The position numbers were made by a program, and so were the translations under genes. From positions 1,514,001 to 1,578,000 of the forward strand of contig NZ_CP081878.1 of assembly GCF_022170825.1 (NCBI RefSeq): a stretch of 64,000 nt of DNA. The letters run 5' to 3'. Source of the stretch: Exiguobacterium acetylicum. Lineage in GTDB: Bacteria; Bacillota; Bacilli; Exiguobacteriales; Exiguobacteriaceae. The first letter of the stretch is position 1. Every line of letters begins with the position of its first letter. The notes under the pieces are model-generated. The model ran no database searches and was not told the origin of the DNA. It worked only from the letters and a program-made list of their open reading frames with translations. Of the stretch, positions 1 to 7,459 are shown piece by piece.

Positions 1-172
1 ATGTTTCGATGAAACGCGCATCGGTAAACGGACGCATGCGTTTTTCAAGCACGGTCGTATTCTCGAACGGTAAATGGTAGGCGAAGGCTTCCAGTAAGCT
101 CGGTAACTGATCAAATGTAATCGTCTCAAGCGGATACGCAATCCGCTGTGCTAAGTCTTTCATCCAAGGCAT
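1..172 (-). CDS. Arylamine N-acetyltransferase-like protein, 3' end cut by window
   Basis: Only the first 57 codons are present; the rest lies left of the window. The start is ATG at 172, eight bases after an AAAGGAGG ribosome binding site. The translated segment contains AFAYHLPFENTTV, which matches the conserved N-terminal region of arylamine N-acetyltransferases (a histidine, then PFEN). This family moves the acetyl group of acetyl-CoA to arylamines in the cytoplasm. The catalytic Cys-His-Asp residues would lie further in and cannot be checked. The gene is divergent from the siderophore operon to its right. Assignment rests on one motif, so it is moderate. Confidence 0.6.
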   Translation of the reverse strand, partial: MPWMKDLAQRIAYPLETITFDQLPSLLEAFAYHLPFENTTVLEKRMRPFTDARFIET

Positions 173-284
173 CTCTAGTTCCTCCTTTATTCACTACCTG
201 ATTATCCCATATTACTTCAGAAAATGTGGATTTTAGCCTATATTATCTGAAAATAAGGATAACCCTTTTGTTCGATGGAAATCT

Positions 285-323
285 TTGATATGCTGAGACA
301 GGATTAATTAAGAATGATTCTCA
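285..323 (+). promoter_or_regulatory. Promoter with overlapping Fur box for siderophore operon
   Basis: A -35 like TTGATA (285-290) and a -10 like TAAGAA (309-314) are separated by 18 bases. The stretch 309-323, TAAGAATGATTCTCA, fits the 7-1-7 Fur core TGATAATnATTATCA with 11 of 14 arm positions, and it covers the -10. Iron-bound Fur would therefore block RNA polymerase and the operon would be made when iron is scarce. The function of the downstream genes supports this reading. Confidence 0.65.
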
Positions 324-355
324 ATGTCGAATCACGAATTAAAGGGGGTCTCACC

Positions 356-1276
356 ATGAGACGGAAAACTTGGATGACAGCGTTGACGCTCCTCGTGTTG
401 AGCAGTTTGATGCTTGCAGCTTGTTCAGGTCAAGCAGAACAAACAGATCAAAAGACGCGGACGATCACGCACGAAGCAGGAAAAACGAAGGTACCAGAAA
501 AGCCGAAAAAGGTCGTCGCGCTCGAATTCTCATTCGTTGATGCACTAGACGAGCTCGGTATCACACCAGTCGGGATCGCACAAGAAAACAAGACCGATGT
601 TTCCGGACTACTCGGAAAAGACATCTCGTTCACGGAAGTCGGTACACGCCAACAACCGAACCTTGAGGTGATCAGTTCTTTGCAGCCAGATTTAATTATC
701 GGTGACTTCAATCGTCACAAAGGGATTTATAAACAATTACAGGAAATTGCACCGACGATCATCCTGAAGAGTCGCAATGCAACGTACGAAGAGAATATCG
801 ATTCGTTCAAGACGATTGCGGAAGCGGTCGGTAAAACAAAACAGATGGACGATCGTCTTGCGCTGCATGAAGAGCGGTTAGAGGCAGCAAAGAAAAAGGT
901 TGATCCAAACGATGACCGGAAAGTCATGGTCGGTGTCTTCCGCGCTGATTCACTGACAGCACACGGTGAGACGTCGTTTGACGGTGAATTGCTCGAGAAG
1001 ATCGGGATCGAGAATGCTGTTACAAAAACAGCGGAACCGACTGTGACGATCACGTTAGAGCAGATGGTCAAGTGGGATCCGGATGTCATCTTCATGGCGG
1101 AAGCCGATCCGAAACTGCTGAAGGAGTGGAAAAACAATCCGCTCTGGAATCAGATCACTGCGGTCAAGAACGAGGAAGTCTACGAAGTCAATCGTGACCT
1201 CTGGACACGCTATCGTGGTCTTGACGCTGCAGAACAGATCGTCGACGAAGCGATTCAATTACTACAACAGAAATAA
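356..1276 (+). CDS. Iron-siderophore ABC transporter substrate-binding lipoprotein
   Basis: A 306-residue FecB/BtuF-type binding lipoprotein that would capture a ferric chelate outside the membrane and pass it to the two permeases encoded next. The start at ATG 356 is set by the site AAAGGGGG; an in-frame ATG at 314 lies inside the Fur box and has no such site. The N-terminus has a lysine/arginine head, a hydrophobic core and the lipobox LAAC with Cys23 as lipidation site. The following chain shows the family pattern KVVALEFSFVDALDELGI and a later substrate-binding lobe with VDEAI near the end. Closest functional relatives are the Bacillus YfmC/YhfQ/YfiY group; which siderophore is bound cannot be told. 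Confidence 0.88.
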   Translation: MRRKTWMTALTLLVLSSLMLAACSGQAEQTDQKTRTITHEAGKTKVPEKPKKVVALEFSFVDALDELGITPVGIAQENKTDVSGLLGKDISFTEVGTRQQPNLEVISSLQPDLIIGDFNRHKGIYKQLQEIAPTIILKSRNATYEENIDSFKTIAEAVGKTKQMDDRLALHEERLEAAKKKVDPNDDRKVMVGVFRADSLTAHGETSFDGELLEKIGIENAVTKTAEPTVTITLEQMVKWDPDVIFMAEADPKLLKEWKNNPLWNQITAVKNEEVYEVNRDLWTRYRGLDAAEQIVDEAIQLLQQK

Positions 1277-1284
1277 TGAACGAC

Positions 1285-1308
1285 AAAAGCCGGAGCAATC
1301 TGGCTTTT
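1285..1308 (+). terminator. Intergenic hairpin between binding protein and permease genes
   Basis: AAAAGCC (1285-1291) pairs with GGCTTTT (1302-1308) around a ten-base loop. It has only a short U run after it, so it may be a partial terminator or an mRNA-stabilising hairpin that lets the lipoprotein be made in excess of the permeases. Confidence 0.5.
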
Positions 1309-1334
1309 CGTCTTGATGAAAGGGGAAACATCCG

Positions 1335-2318
1335 GTGCAGCGGAAACGTCTGATCTTCGTACTCCTATTACTCGGCTGCTTAGCAGTTTATAGTAGCTTG
1401 TTTTTTGGCATCACACAGATGAATCCGATTCACTTAGTTCAAGAGTGGATCAGTGGCACGACATCAAAAGCGGGACTCGTCTTGACGAATCTGCGTTTAC
1501 CACGGCTCTTACTCGGATTGTTGCTCGGAGCGAATCTTGCCGTCGCGGGGGCGATCATGCAAGCCGTGACGCGTAATCCGCTTGCTTCGCCACAAGTGTT
1601 CGGGGTCAACGCTGGCGCATCGTTTCTCGTTGTCGTCAGTCTGCTTGTCTTTCCGTCGCTCGGAACGGCAAATCTAATCTATTTTGCTTTTGCTGGCGCC
1701 TTAGTCGGTGGAGTGCTTGTCTTTTCGTTCGCCTCCGTCCGCGGGATGACAGCGTTGAAACTCGCTCTCGTCGGGATGGCGATTCATCTCTTACTGACGT
1801 CACTGACGAAAGGCTTAATTCTGTTCAACGACCGGATCACAAACGTTTTGTACTGGTTGTCCGGTTCGCTCAGTGACGCGAGCTGGCTCGAACTTCGGAT
1901 TGTCTTACCGTGGTCGCTTGCCGGATTGCTGCTTGCTGCGAGTCTTGCGAAATCGCTCGCTGTCTTCCAACTCGGACAAGACGTCGCGGTCGGTCTCGGT
2001 CAAAAAGTGACGCGGATTCGCTTGCTTGCCGGAATCAGCGTCGTCTTACTCGCAGGCGTCACCGTTGCCGTCGCTGGAGCGATCGGCTTCATCGGATTAA
2101 TGGTTCCGCACATCACGCGGCGACTCGTCGGTGAAGATTACCGAATCGTCTTACCGGTATCTGCCGTCATCGGTGGACTTCTGTTGACGTATGCCGATGT
2201 CCTCGCGCGGTTCATCGCCTATCCGTATGAGTCACCGGTCGGCATCGTGACATCGCTACTCGGCGCACCATTCTTCCTTGTTCTGGCACGACGCCAGATG
2301 AAAGGGGGATTACGATGA
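1335..2318 (+). CDS. FecCD-family iron-siderophore permease 1
   Basis: A 327-residue polytopic membrane protein of the FecCD family. It would form half of the channel that carries ferric siderophore into the cell. The GTG start at 1335 follows GAAAGGGGAAA. Typical family features are the early NLRLPRLLLGLLLGANLAVAG helix region (arginines before the glycine-rich helix), NPLASPQVFG, and the late segment GAIGFIGLMVPHITRR, which holds the cytoplasmic coupling loop facing the ATPase. The gene overlaps the next permease by four bases (ATGA), so the two are translationally coupled. It resembles Bacillus YfmD. No ATPase gene is present in the operon. Confidence 0.9.
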   Translation: MQRKRLIFVLLLLGCLAVYSSLFFGITQMNPIHLVQEWISGTTSKAGLVLTNLRLPRLLLGLLLGANLAVAGAIMQAVTRNPLASPQVFGVNAGASFLVVVSLLVFPSLGTANLIYFAFAGALVGGVLVFSFASVRGMTALKLALVGMAIHLLLTSLTKGLILFNDRITNVLYWLSGSLSDASWLELRIVLPWSLAGLLLAASLAKSLAVFQLGQDVAVGLGQKVTRIRLLAGISVVLLAGVTVAVAGAIGFIGLMVPHITRRLVGEDYRIVLPVSAVIGGLLLTYADVLARFIAYPYESPVGIVTSLLGAPFFLVLARRQMKGGLR

Positions 2319-3283
2319 AAGACATGCGTCGGATCCTGATTGTAGCTGTCCTCGTGTTCTGCGCGAGTTTTGCTTTACTGTCGGTCGGCTCGATTCAATT
2401 ATCGGTAATGGAACTATGGCAGTCGTTCTTTGGTGGGAAGGATGCTTTCATCGTCCAAAACTACCGCCTGCCGCGAACCGTTCTTGCCTTTTTAGCAGGT
2501 GCGAGTTTCGCCATAGCAGGAGTCATCTTACAGAGTGTCATCCGTAATCCATTGATTTCTCCGGACGTAATCGGTGTGACGAACGGTGCATCCTTGTTTG
2601 CCGTCTTGACGATCGCTCTCGTGCCGGATGGTCCGCTCTTGTTAACGCCAATCGCTGCTTTCATTGGTGCGGCGCTCGTCATGGTTGCCTTGATGATGCT
2701 TGAGCGGGGCGGGAATGTCTCCCGTAGTTCGTTTGCGTTGCTCGGGATTGCGGTCAGTGCGATCTGTGCTTCCGGGACGGAGTACCTGTTGATCAAGTTT
2801 CCACTTCAGACGAACGATTCGCTCGTCTGGCTCGCCGGGAGTCTGTTCGGGAAAGGGTGGCAGGAAGTGTTGATCTTAGCGCCCGTGCTCGTTGTGATTG
2901 GAGCGATCCTCTTCTATCGCCATCGTCAACTTGATGTCTTATCACTAAGTGAAGAAGTCAGTATCGGTCTCGGGTTACCGATCCAGCGGACGCGGCACGT
3001 TTTCTTAGCGCTCGCGGTTATTCTAGCTGGTGTTGCTGTCGCGACGGTCGGTGCGATTGGCTTCATCGGTCTGATTGCCCCACATATGGCGCGGCGTCTC
3101 GTCGGTCATAAGCATCTCGCTGTGTTGCCGATGGCGCTGTTGCTCGGCGGCGGGTTACTCGTCGTCGCGGATGCGATCGGTCGGGGGATTCATCCGCCGC
3201 TTGAAGTACCAGCCGGATTGATCACAGCAATCATCGGTGTACCGTATTTCCTGTATCTTTTACGGAGAGAACGGACGGCATGA
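2315..3283 (+). CDS. FecCD-family iron-siderophore permease 2
   Basis: A 322-residue FecCD permease, partner of the preceding one. It has the same landmarks: NYRLPRTVLAFLAGASFAIAG, NPLISPDVIGV and GAIGFIGLIAPHMARR, the last being the loop that docks to the ATPase. Start ATG 2315 overlaps the TGA of the upstream gene, and a GGGGG ribosome site lies inside that gene. The operon ends here at a strong terminator without an ATPase gene. In Bacillus several such systems share one ATPase (YusV), so the missing subunit is probably encoded elsewhere; this is inference. Confidence 0.9.
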   Translation: MKDMRRILIVAVLVFCASFALLSVGSIQLSVMELWQSFFGGKDAFIVQNYRLPRTVLAFLAGASFAIAGVILQSVIRNPLISPDVIGVTNGASLFAVLTIALVPDGPLLLTPIAAFIGAALVMVALMMLERGGNVSRSSFALLGIAVSAICASGTEYLLIKFPLQTNDSLVWLAGSLFGKGWQEVLILAPVLVVIGAILFYRHRQLDVLSLSEEVSIGLGLPIQRTRHVFLALAVILAGVAVATVGAIGFIGLIAPHMARRLVGHKHLAVLPMALLLGGGLLVVADAIGRGIHPPLEVPAGLITAIIGVPYFLYLLRRERTA

Positions 3284-3293
3284 TGTTTGATAT

Positions 3294-3338
3294 ATAAAAA
3301 ATGGAGTCCTAGCGATTACGCGAAGGACTCCATTTTTT
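3294..3338 (+). terminator. Rho-independent terminator of the siderophore operon
   Basis: AAAAAATGGAGTCC pairs with GGACTCCATTTTTT around a short loop and ends in a T run. The A run on the left side means it can also stop the convergent gene at 3391-3966. Confidence 0.9.
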
Positions 3339-3390
3339 ATGAAAGGAAAGAAGTACGCACCTGACGAATCATGACGACATCTTTCTATAT

Positions 3391-3966
3391 TTATTGGGCT
3401 TCAAGCTTGTTTGATTTTTCTACTTCTTCTTTATACTTTTCTAAAAAGTCGTCGACAGAAACGTTTTTAGGATTGTTATTAGATGTAATGGTTAATTTAC
3501 TCGAAGAGATTGGTGTGTTTTGATCGGCAACATGTGATGGAATTTCAAGTACCATTTGATCACCTAAACCCGTTTCAAGACCACTTTTTCCGAAATTGAA
3601 AGTTCGTGAGACATACGCTTCAGCATAATTTTTTTGGTTTTCTGAATAGACTTTGACATCAGAAATTTTGTATTTGAATGAATTCAGCTGAATTTTATCC
3701 ACTTCTGTAGTGGACAGAAAAATCAATACAGCTTCGTCCCCTTTAGATAACTTTGAAAGGTTACTATGTGCTAACGGTGTATTGTTTAAGAAATCCGTTT
3801 TTTGTTGTTCAAGAACTGTAGTGAAAAAATTGAAGGCTTGTTCCTCGGTGATGCTACTCTTAGATTTTTCTTGTGCAACATTCGAATCGGCAATCGCATT
3901 ACTCCATAAGAAACCAGCATATAGGATGACACCTAAAGTGAGGGTGGAAAAAATAGTTTTTTTCAC
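3391..3966 (-). CDS. Unrecognised secreted or membrane-anchored protein
   Basis: A 191-residue protein starting at GTG 3966, seven bases after AGAGGT. Residues 1-25 form a signal-like segment (MKKTIFSTLTLG then a hydrophobic stretch ending WSNAIA), so the protein probably leaves the cytoplasm. The rest is hydrophilic, with predicted strand-rich text around FKYKISDVKVYSENQKNYAEAY and a lysine/glutamate tail. I do not recognise a family. It is divergent from the small membrane gene at 4042 and convergent with the siderophore operon. The local sequence is more AT-rich than the neighbours, which hints at an accessory gene. Confidence 0.75.
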   Translation of the reverse strand: MKKTIFSTLTLGVILYAGFLWSNAIADSNVAQEKSKSSITEEQAFNFFTTVLEQQKTDFLNNTPLAHSNLSKLSKGDEAVLIFLSTTEVDKIQLNSFKYKISDVKVYSENQKNYAEAYVSRTFNFGKSGLETGLGDQMVLEIPSHVADQNTPISSSKLTITSNNNPKNVSVDDFLEKYKEEVEKSNKLEAQ

Positions 3967-4041
3967 GATCGTGACCTCTTTCTGTTATTTGGATTATGTT
4001 ATTATATAACAAAAAAAACCAAAAAAGGAAAGGGTATAAAA

Positions 4042-4374
4042 ATGAGTAAATCGAATTCTAAGAAAAAAAGGAAAAAGAAATTATTGGCACTCTTTTTAGG
4101 AGTTATAGCCCTCATTGTATTACTCATGCCGGTCCTTTCACCTATTCTGTTTACGGATGCTACGCCTAGAGGAGCTCTTCGACACGAACTATACAAACAA
4201 GGCTATTACTATCAAAACTACTTTGCGATCATTACGGAACAAGATCCAGTGACGGAACGTTACCATATGTTTTGGTATGACTGGAAAAGTGAAACGGGAG
4301 GCACGCCGTTTATCTGTTATTCGAAAAAAGTAAACGCGGAAAAATATGCTGTATCCTGTGGTACGGGTCCTTAA
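4042..4374 (+). CDS. Small single-pass membrane protein, function unknown
   Basis: A 110-residue protein. The start at ATG 4042 is preceded by AAAAAGGAAAGGG. Its first 15 residues are almost all lysine, serine and arginine, followed by one membrane helix (about residues 15-38) and an outer domain with many aromatic residues (GYYYQNYFA, YHMFWYDW) and two cysteines near the end (ICYS, VSCGTG) that could form a disulfide. The positive-inside rule places the outer domain on the external face. No family was recognised. It is a single-gene unit that ends at its own terminator. Confidence 0.75.
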   Translation: MSKSNSKKKRKKKLLALFLGVIALIVLLMPVLSPILFTDATPRGALRHELYKQGYYYQNYFAIITEQDPVTERYHMFWYDWKSETGGTPFICYSKKVNAEKYAVSCGTGP

Positions 4375-4410
4375 AGGAACATCTAAAATAAAATAGAAAT
4401 AAGCTATCTA

Positions 4411-4461
4411 AAATAGGCTTCCTACCATCGTCTATTCACGATGCTAGGAAGCCTATTTTTT
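4411..4461 (+). terminator. Long bidirectional terminator
   Basis: AATAGGCTTCCTA and TAGGAAGCCTATT pair with additional ACGAT/ATCGT pairing inside; a T run follows on the right and an A run precedes on the left. It serves the gene ending at 4374 and the convergent ABC operon ending at 4493. Confidence 0.9.
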
Positions 4462-4492
4462 AATTCATAGTGGATCGATTCGAGGAGAATGT

Positions 4493-5422
4493 TTATGCCG
4501 AGCGACTTTCTGTACCTAGATTCAAGAAGATTTCTTCTAAAGACGCTTCCTCTACCTCGAGTCGATAGATATGGATGTGTTGTGAGACAAGATAAGCATT
4601 GATCGTCGCAATATCCTGTTCACTTTGGACGATGAACGTTGACTGAGTAGGCGAGACATTGACGTCTTTCGCAAGCGTCGACAACTTGGACTGCAAGTGT
4701 AGTTGCATCTCATTGTCGAGCAACGCATGTTTGACGTGAACGGTAATGTTGTTCTGATGCTGTTCCCGTAACTCCTCCATCGTACCTTGCGTTTGAATCG
4801 ATCCATCTTGCATGATCGCGATTTCCGTACACAATTTTTCGACCTCGTCCAAGTTGTGAGACGTTAGAAAAATCGTCGTTCCGTCTGCAGCGATCTTACG
4901 AATCAAGGTATGGATGCCAAGAATCGAGTTGGCATCGACGCCAGAGGTCGGTTCATCTAAAAACAAGATATCCGGTCGATTGATTAAAGCTTGGGCGATG
5001 CCGAGCTTTTTTTTCATCCCGAACGAATAGTTCTTTGTTTTCATATCAATCGCGTCTTCGAGTTGTACTTCACGGAGGACTTGTTTCAACTCGTCCGTCG
5101 TTGTCTTAAGGCCAAGGACTTTACTGAAATACTTCAAGTGATCAAGTGCTGTGAAATTTTCGTAAAAGGTCGAGTAATCCGGTAGGACACCAATGCGTGC
5201 CCGGACGTCTTTTAAGGAAGCATTCGTTGCTCCAAGTAACTCGAACGTCCCGGACGTCGGGCGGACCAGTCCAGTGATCATATTAATGAATGTTGATTTA
5301 CCGGCGCCATTTTGACCAAGGAATCCGAAGATAGCCCCTTGCTCAATCTCGAGATTCAGCTGGTTGACGACGGTCTTGTTGCCGTATTGTTTCGTTAAAT
5401 TGGTGGCACGAAGGGCTAACAT
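4493..5422 (-). CDS. ABC transporter ATP-binding protein (drug/envelope exporter type)
   Basis: A 309-residue ATPase of the ABC-2 exporter class. It has Walker A GQNGAGKST (about residue 37), the Q-loop region, signature YSFGMKKKLG, Walker B ILFLDEPTSG and the switch histidine in FLTSHN. A C-terminal extension of about 90 residues follows, as usual in CcmA/YhcH-like exporters. The start ATG 5422 sits after AAAAGGAGAG and shares one base with the stop of the permease gene upstream, so permease and ATPase are coupled. Expected role is to drive export by the partner permease at the inner face of the membrane; the substrate is unknown. Confidence 0.92.
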   Translation of the reverse strand: MLALRATNLTKQYGNKTVVNQLNLEIEQGAIFGFLGQNGAGKSTFINMITGLVRPTSGTFELLGATNASLKDVRARIGVLPDYSTFYENFTALDHLKYFSKVLGLKTTTDELKQVLREVQLEDAIDMKTKNYSFGMKKKLGIAQALINRPDILFLDEPTSGVDANSILGIHTLIRKIAADGTTIFLTSHNLDEVEKLCTEIAIMQDGSIQTQGTMEELREQHQNNITVHVKHALLDNEMQLHLQSKLSTLAKDVNVSPTQSTFIVQSEQDIATINAYLVSQHIHIYRLEVEEASLEEIFLNLGTESRSA

Positions 5423-6111
5423 CAGAGATCTCTCCTTTTAAAGATAATTAGACTCGTCATGACGAAAACAGCGATATGAATCAAGACAAGGTAAGTGTAG
5501 GCAGTATTTTCTTGTGTATAGTAGTAATACGGCGTCAGGTAAGAGATCGTATCGACGATGACATTCTTCGAAAGAAGACTCCACATCCCGATGACCGGTA
5601 GCGCGATCGAGATGAAGATTCCGACGAACATCGTCATCGAAGAATTATTAACGACAGTTGAAAGAAACAACGACAATCCGATGAAGTAAGAGACGAAGAT
5701 GATGCTTTGAATCAAATCGACGAAATGAAACGACTTTGAAAACGGGACGATCAATAAGAGGGAAACTGTCAGACAGAGCACCCAAAATGATACGTTTCCT
5801 AAAAACTTACCGAAAATGATGTTCTCACGGGACGTTTTCGTCGCAAGGAAACGAATCGTCTTTGACTCGATCTCTTTATTGACGCTACTGTGGGAGATGC
5901 TCGTTACGAATAGGGGAGCAGCTAAGAACAGAAGTAACATCAATCCGATGATATACGCATTGTTACCTAGACCAAGATCACTGAGTTGTCCTTTGAACTG
6001 ACTGACGAGTTTAGCGGAACCAATCGTCACGCCGAACAAGACGACAATGATGAGGATGGCACGGATGCTTTGAAAAAGCGATTTGAATTCGCGAAGCGTT
6101 ATGGCAAACAT
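5422..6111 (-). CDS. ABC-2 type permease subunit
   Basis: A 229-residue membrane protein with about six hydrophobic helices. It forms the membrane channel partner of the ATPase that follows. I place the start at ATG 6111, nine bases after AGAAAGGTG; an in-frame GTG at 6123 is too close to that site. The text MFAITLREFKSLFQSIR, an amphipathic entry helix with basic residues before the first membrane span, and a cytoplasmic loop with NKEIESKTIRFLATK (the ABC-2 coupling region) support the ABC-2 family. It is second in a three-gene operon read leftward. Confidence 0.85.
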   Translation of the reverse strand: MFAITLREFKSLFQSIRAILIIVVLFGVTIGSAKLVSQFKGQLSDLGLGNNAYIIGLMLLLFLAAPLFVTSISHSSVNKEIESKTIRFLATKTSRENIIFGKFLGNVSFWVLCLTVSLLLIVPFSKSFHFVDLIQSIIFVSYFIGLSLFLSTVVNNSSMTMFVGIFISIALPVIGMWSLLSKNVIVDTISYLTPYYYYTQENTAYTYLVLIHIAVFVMTSLIIFKRRDL

Positions 6112-6139
6112 ATGTAAACGCACCTTTCTCTAAGTAAGA

Positions 6140-6553
6140 TTAATATTGCCGTGCTAGCTTTTTGTTCTTCGATACATTGGTGATACCGGCAATCAAGTAA
6201 GCGAGTGAACCGAAGAGCCCGGCGAGTAACGTAAAGATGCCTACGAGAATCGCCGTAATGATCAATAGCTTTCCAGCAGAACCACTTTTGCGGATTCGGA
6301 CGATCGAGAAGATACCTCCTAATGTACATAAGAGCGAGACGGCGCCGATGTACAAGAAGAATTGTTGGAAAGATGTGAGGATTTGAGAAGCTGTGACGTC
6401 CGTGATGTTCTCGTCACGAATGAATTGATCGACCAAGTCCTTCATTCCAGAGTGATCCGCAATCGATCCAGATAACAGGAAACCTCCTAAACACAGTGAG
6501 CCGAACAAAACGATACCGATGACAGCAAATATGTATTCCGTTGTTCTTTTCAA
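6140..6553 (-). CDS. DUF4064-type membrane protein
   Basis: A 137-residue protein with four membrane helices. It begins MKRTTEYIFAVIGIVLFGS, the typical opening of DUF4064 proteins. The TTG start at 6553 lies eight bases after AAGGAG; a GTG nine bases upstream would overlap that site. It is the first gene of the operon with the ABC permease and ATPase, 28 bases upstream of the permease. Function is unknown; the linkage suggests an accessory or sensing role for the exporter, which is inference only. Confidence 0.8.
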   Translation of the reverse strand: MKRTTEYIFAVIGIVLFGSLCLGGFLLSGSIADHSGMKDLVDQFIRDENITDVTASQILTSFQQFFLYIGAVSLLCTLGGIFSIVRIRKSGSAGKLLIITAILVGIFTLLAGLFGSLAYLIAGITNVSKNKKLARQY

Positions 6554-6601
6554 GTAAAACACTCCTTTTCCTTATTTTTCCGATTTTACTTTCCTAAACT
6601 A

Positions 6602-6622
6602 CCATGACTTGAAACCCATGAC
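6602..6622. promoter_or_regulatory. Direct repeat CCATGAC in divergent promoter region
   Basis: CCATGAC occurs at 6602-6608 and again at 6616-6622, 14 bases apart start to start. The spacing places the copies on nearly one face of the helix, a pattern seen with response-regulator sites. It lies upstream of the exporter operon read leftward. No regulator is assigned. Confidence 0.35.
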
Positions 6623-6739
6623 AAGTGAAAAAATGAATATATCTTAATTGTTTATTGGTTAAATGTTTAATTAATATGAAAAATACTTTAACTTTATTTA
6701 AATAAATGCTATTGTGAATACATGGGAGGGAAATGGTAA

Positions 6740-7042
6740 ATGAAGAAAGAGGATGTTCCGGATTGGATTTTATCTCTAGAATTGGAAGAAGTGGAATTCG
6801 TAAAAAAATTCATTGTAAGCTCAGGTTCCTTGAAAGAACTAGCAAAACATTATGATGTCTCCTATCCGACCGTCCGAATTCGTGTCGATCGTATCATTCA
6901 GAAAATCGAAGTGAATGAGAAAATCGAGAATGAACCGTTCATCACATACATTAAACAAATGGCAATCGAGGATCGCATCACGATTGAGGATGCAAAAAAA
7001 ATAATCGAAAAATATCGACTGGAGAGGGGGAACAACCAATGA
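6740..7042 (+). CDS. DUF2089-family helix-turn-helix protein
   Basis: A 100-residue cytoplasmic protein starting at ATG 6740 after GGGAGGG. The middle, SLKELAKHYDVSYPTVRIRVDRII, reads as a helix-turn-helix like that of DUF2089 and sigma-like proteins: a repressor-type recognition helix following a Val-Ser-Tyr-Pro-Thr turn. The C-terminal half is acidic/basic helical. It overlaps the next gene by four bases (ATGA). The pair looks like a regulator and its membrane partner. The DNA target is unknown, though the CCATGAC repeats just upstream are a candidate. Confidence 0.8.
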   Translation: MKKEDVPDWILSLELEEVEFVKKFIVSSGSLKELAKHYDVSYPTVRIRVDRIIQKIEVNEKIENEPFITYIKQMAIEDRITIEDAKKIIEKYRLERGNNQ

Positions 7043-7323
7043 ATTTTATCATTTCGGCTTTATTTATTACGGTAGGATTAGGATTACAGCAGTTATTATC
7101 GAGTCGGCATAATCCGTATCTCGGCATCATCATGCCCGTTTTGCTAACAATCGTCATGACATGGCGATATTTCAATGGTGGATATAACAGTTTTCTTGCC
7201 TATGCCTTGATTTTGGGGTTTGGATGGATTGTACTTTCAGTAGAATGGTCGCGCGGTCGAGAAACCTTCAAAAAGAATCAAGAAAAAGAACTAGAACGGA
7301 TGCGCGTACATGATACGCTGTAA
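7039..7323 (+). CDS. Small membrane protein paired with DUF2089 regulator
   Basis: A 94-residue protein with three hydrophobic segments (about residues 2-17, 26-42 and 50-68) and a charged C-terminal tail, KKNQEKELERMR, predicted to be cytoplasmic helix. Start ATG 7039 overlaps the stop of the upstream regulator gene and has GAGAGGGGG as its ribosome site, so expression is coupled. No family name is certain. Pairs of a small regulator and a small membrane protein often act as a membrane-tethered control unit; that is inference here. Confidence 0.75.
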   Translation: MNFIISALFITVGLGLQQLLSSRHNPYLGIIMPVLLTIVMTWRYFNGGYNSFLAYALILGFGWIVLSVEWSRGRETFKKNQEKELERMRVHDTL

Positions 7324-7349
7324 AGTCGTACATATAGCTTCACATGAAG

Positions 7350-7376
7350 ACGATCTTGAAAGAGATCGTTTTTTTT
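7350..7376 (+). terminator. Terminator of the DUF2089 operon
   Basis: ACGATCT (7350-7356) pairs with AGATCGT (7363-7369) and is followed by a run of seven T. Confidence 0.85.
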
Positions 7377-7380
7377 CATG

Positions 7381-7427
7381 AAAAATGAGAGTAGCCTCTG
7401 TTTTGAAGAAACAGGGGCTACTCTCTT
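7381..7427 (-). terminator. Terminator of the FtsX-type permease gene
   Basis: GAGAGTAGCC with CTGTTT pairs with AAACAG and GGCTACTCTC; on the minus strand the stem is followed by ATTTTT. It lies just downstream of the permease stop at 7460. Confidence 0.85.
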
Positions 7428-7459
7428 TACGTGTTATGCGCTCGATTCATATACCGTTT

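Noticed and set aside
727-1137. Open frame of 136 codons on the minus strand inside the siderophore-binding protein gene
   Set aside because: No ribosome site, serine-rich shadow translation, and it lies fully inside a well-supported gene.
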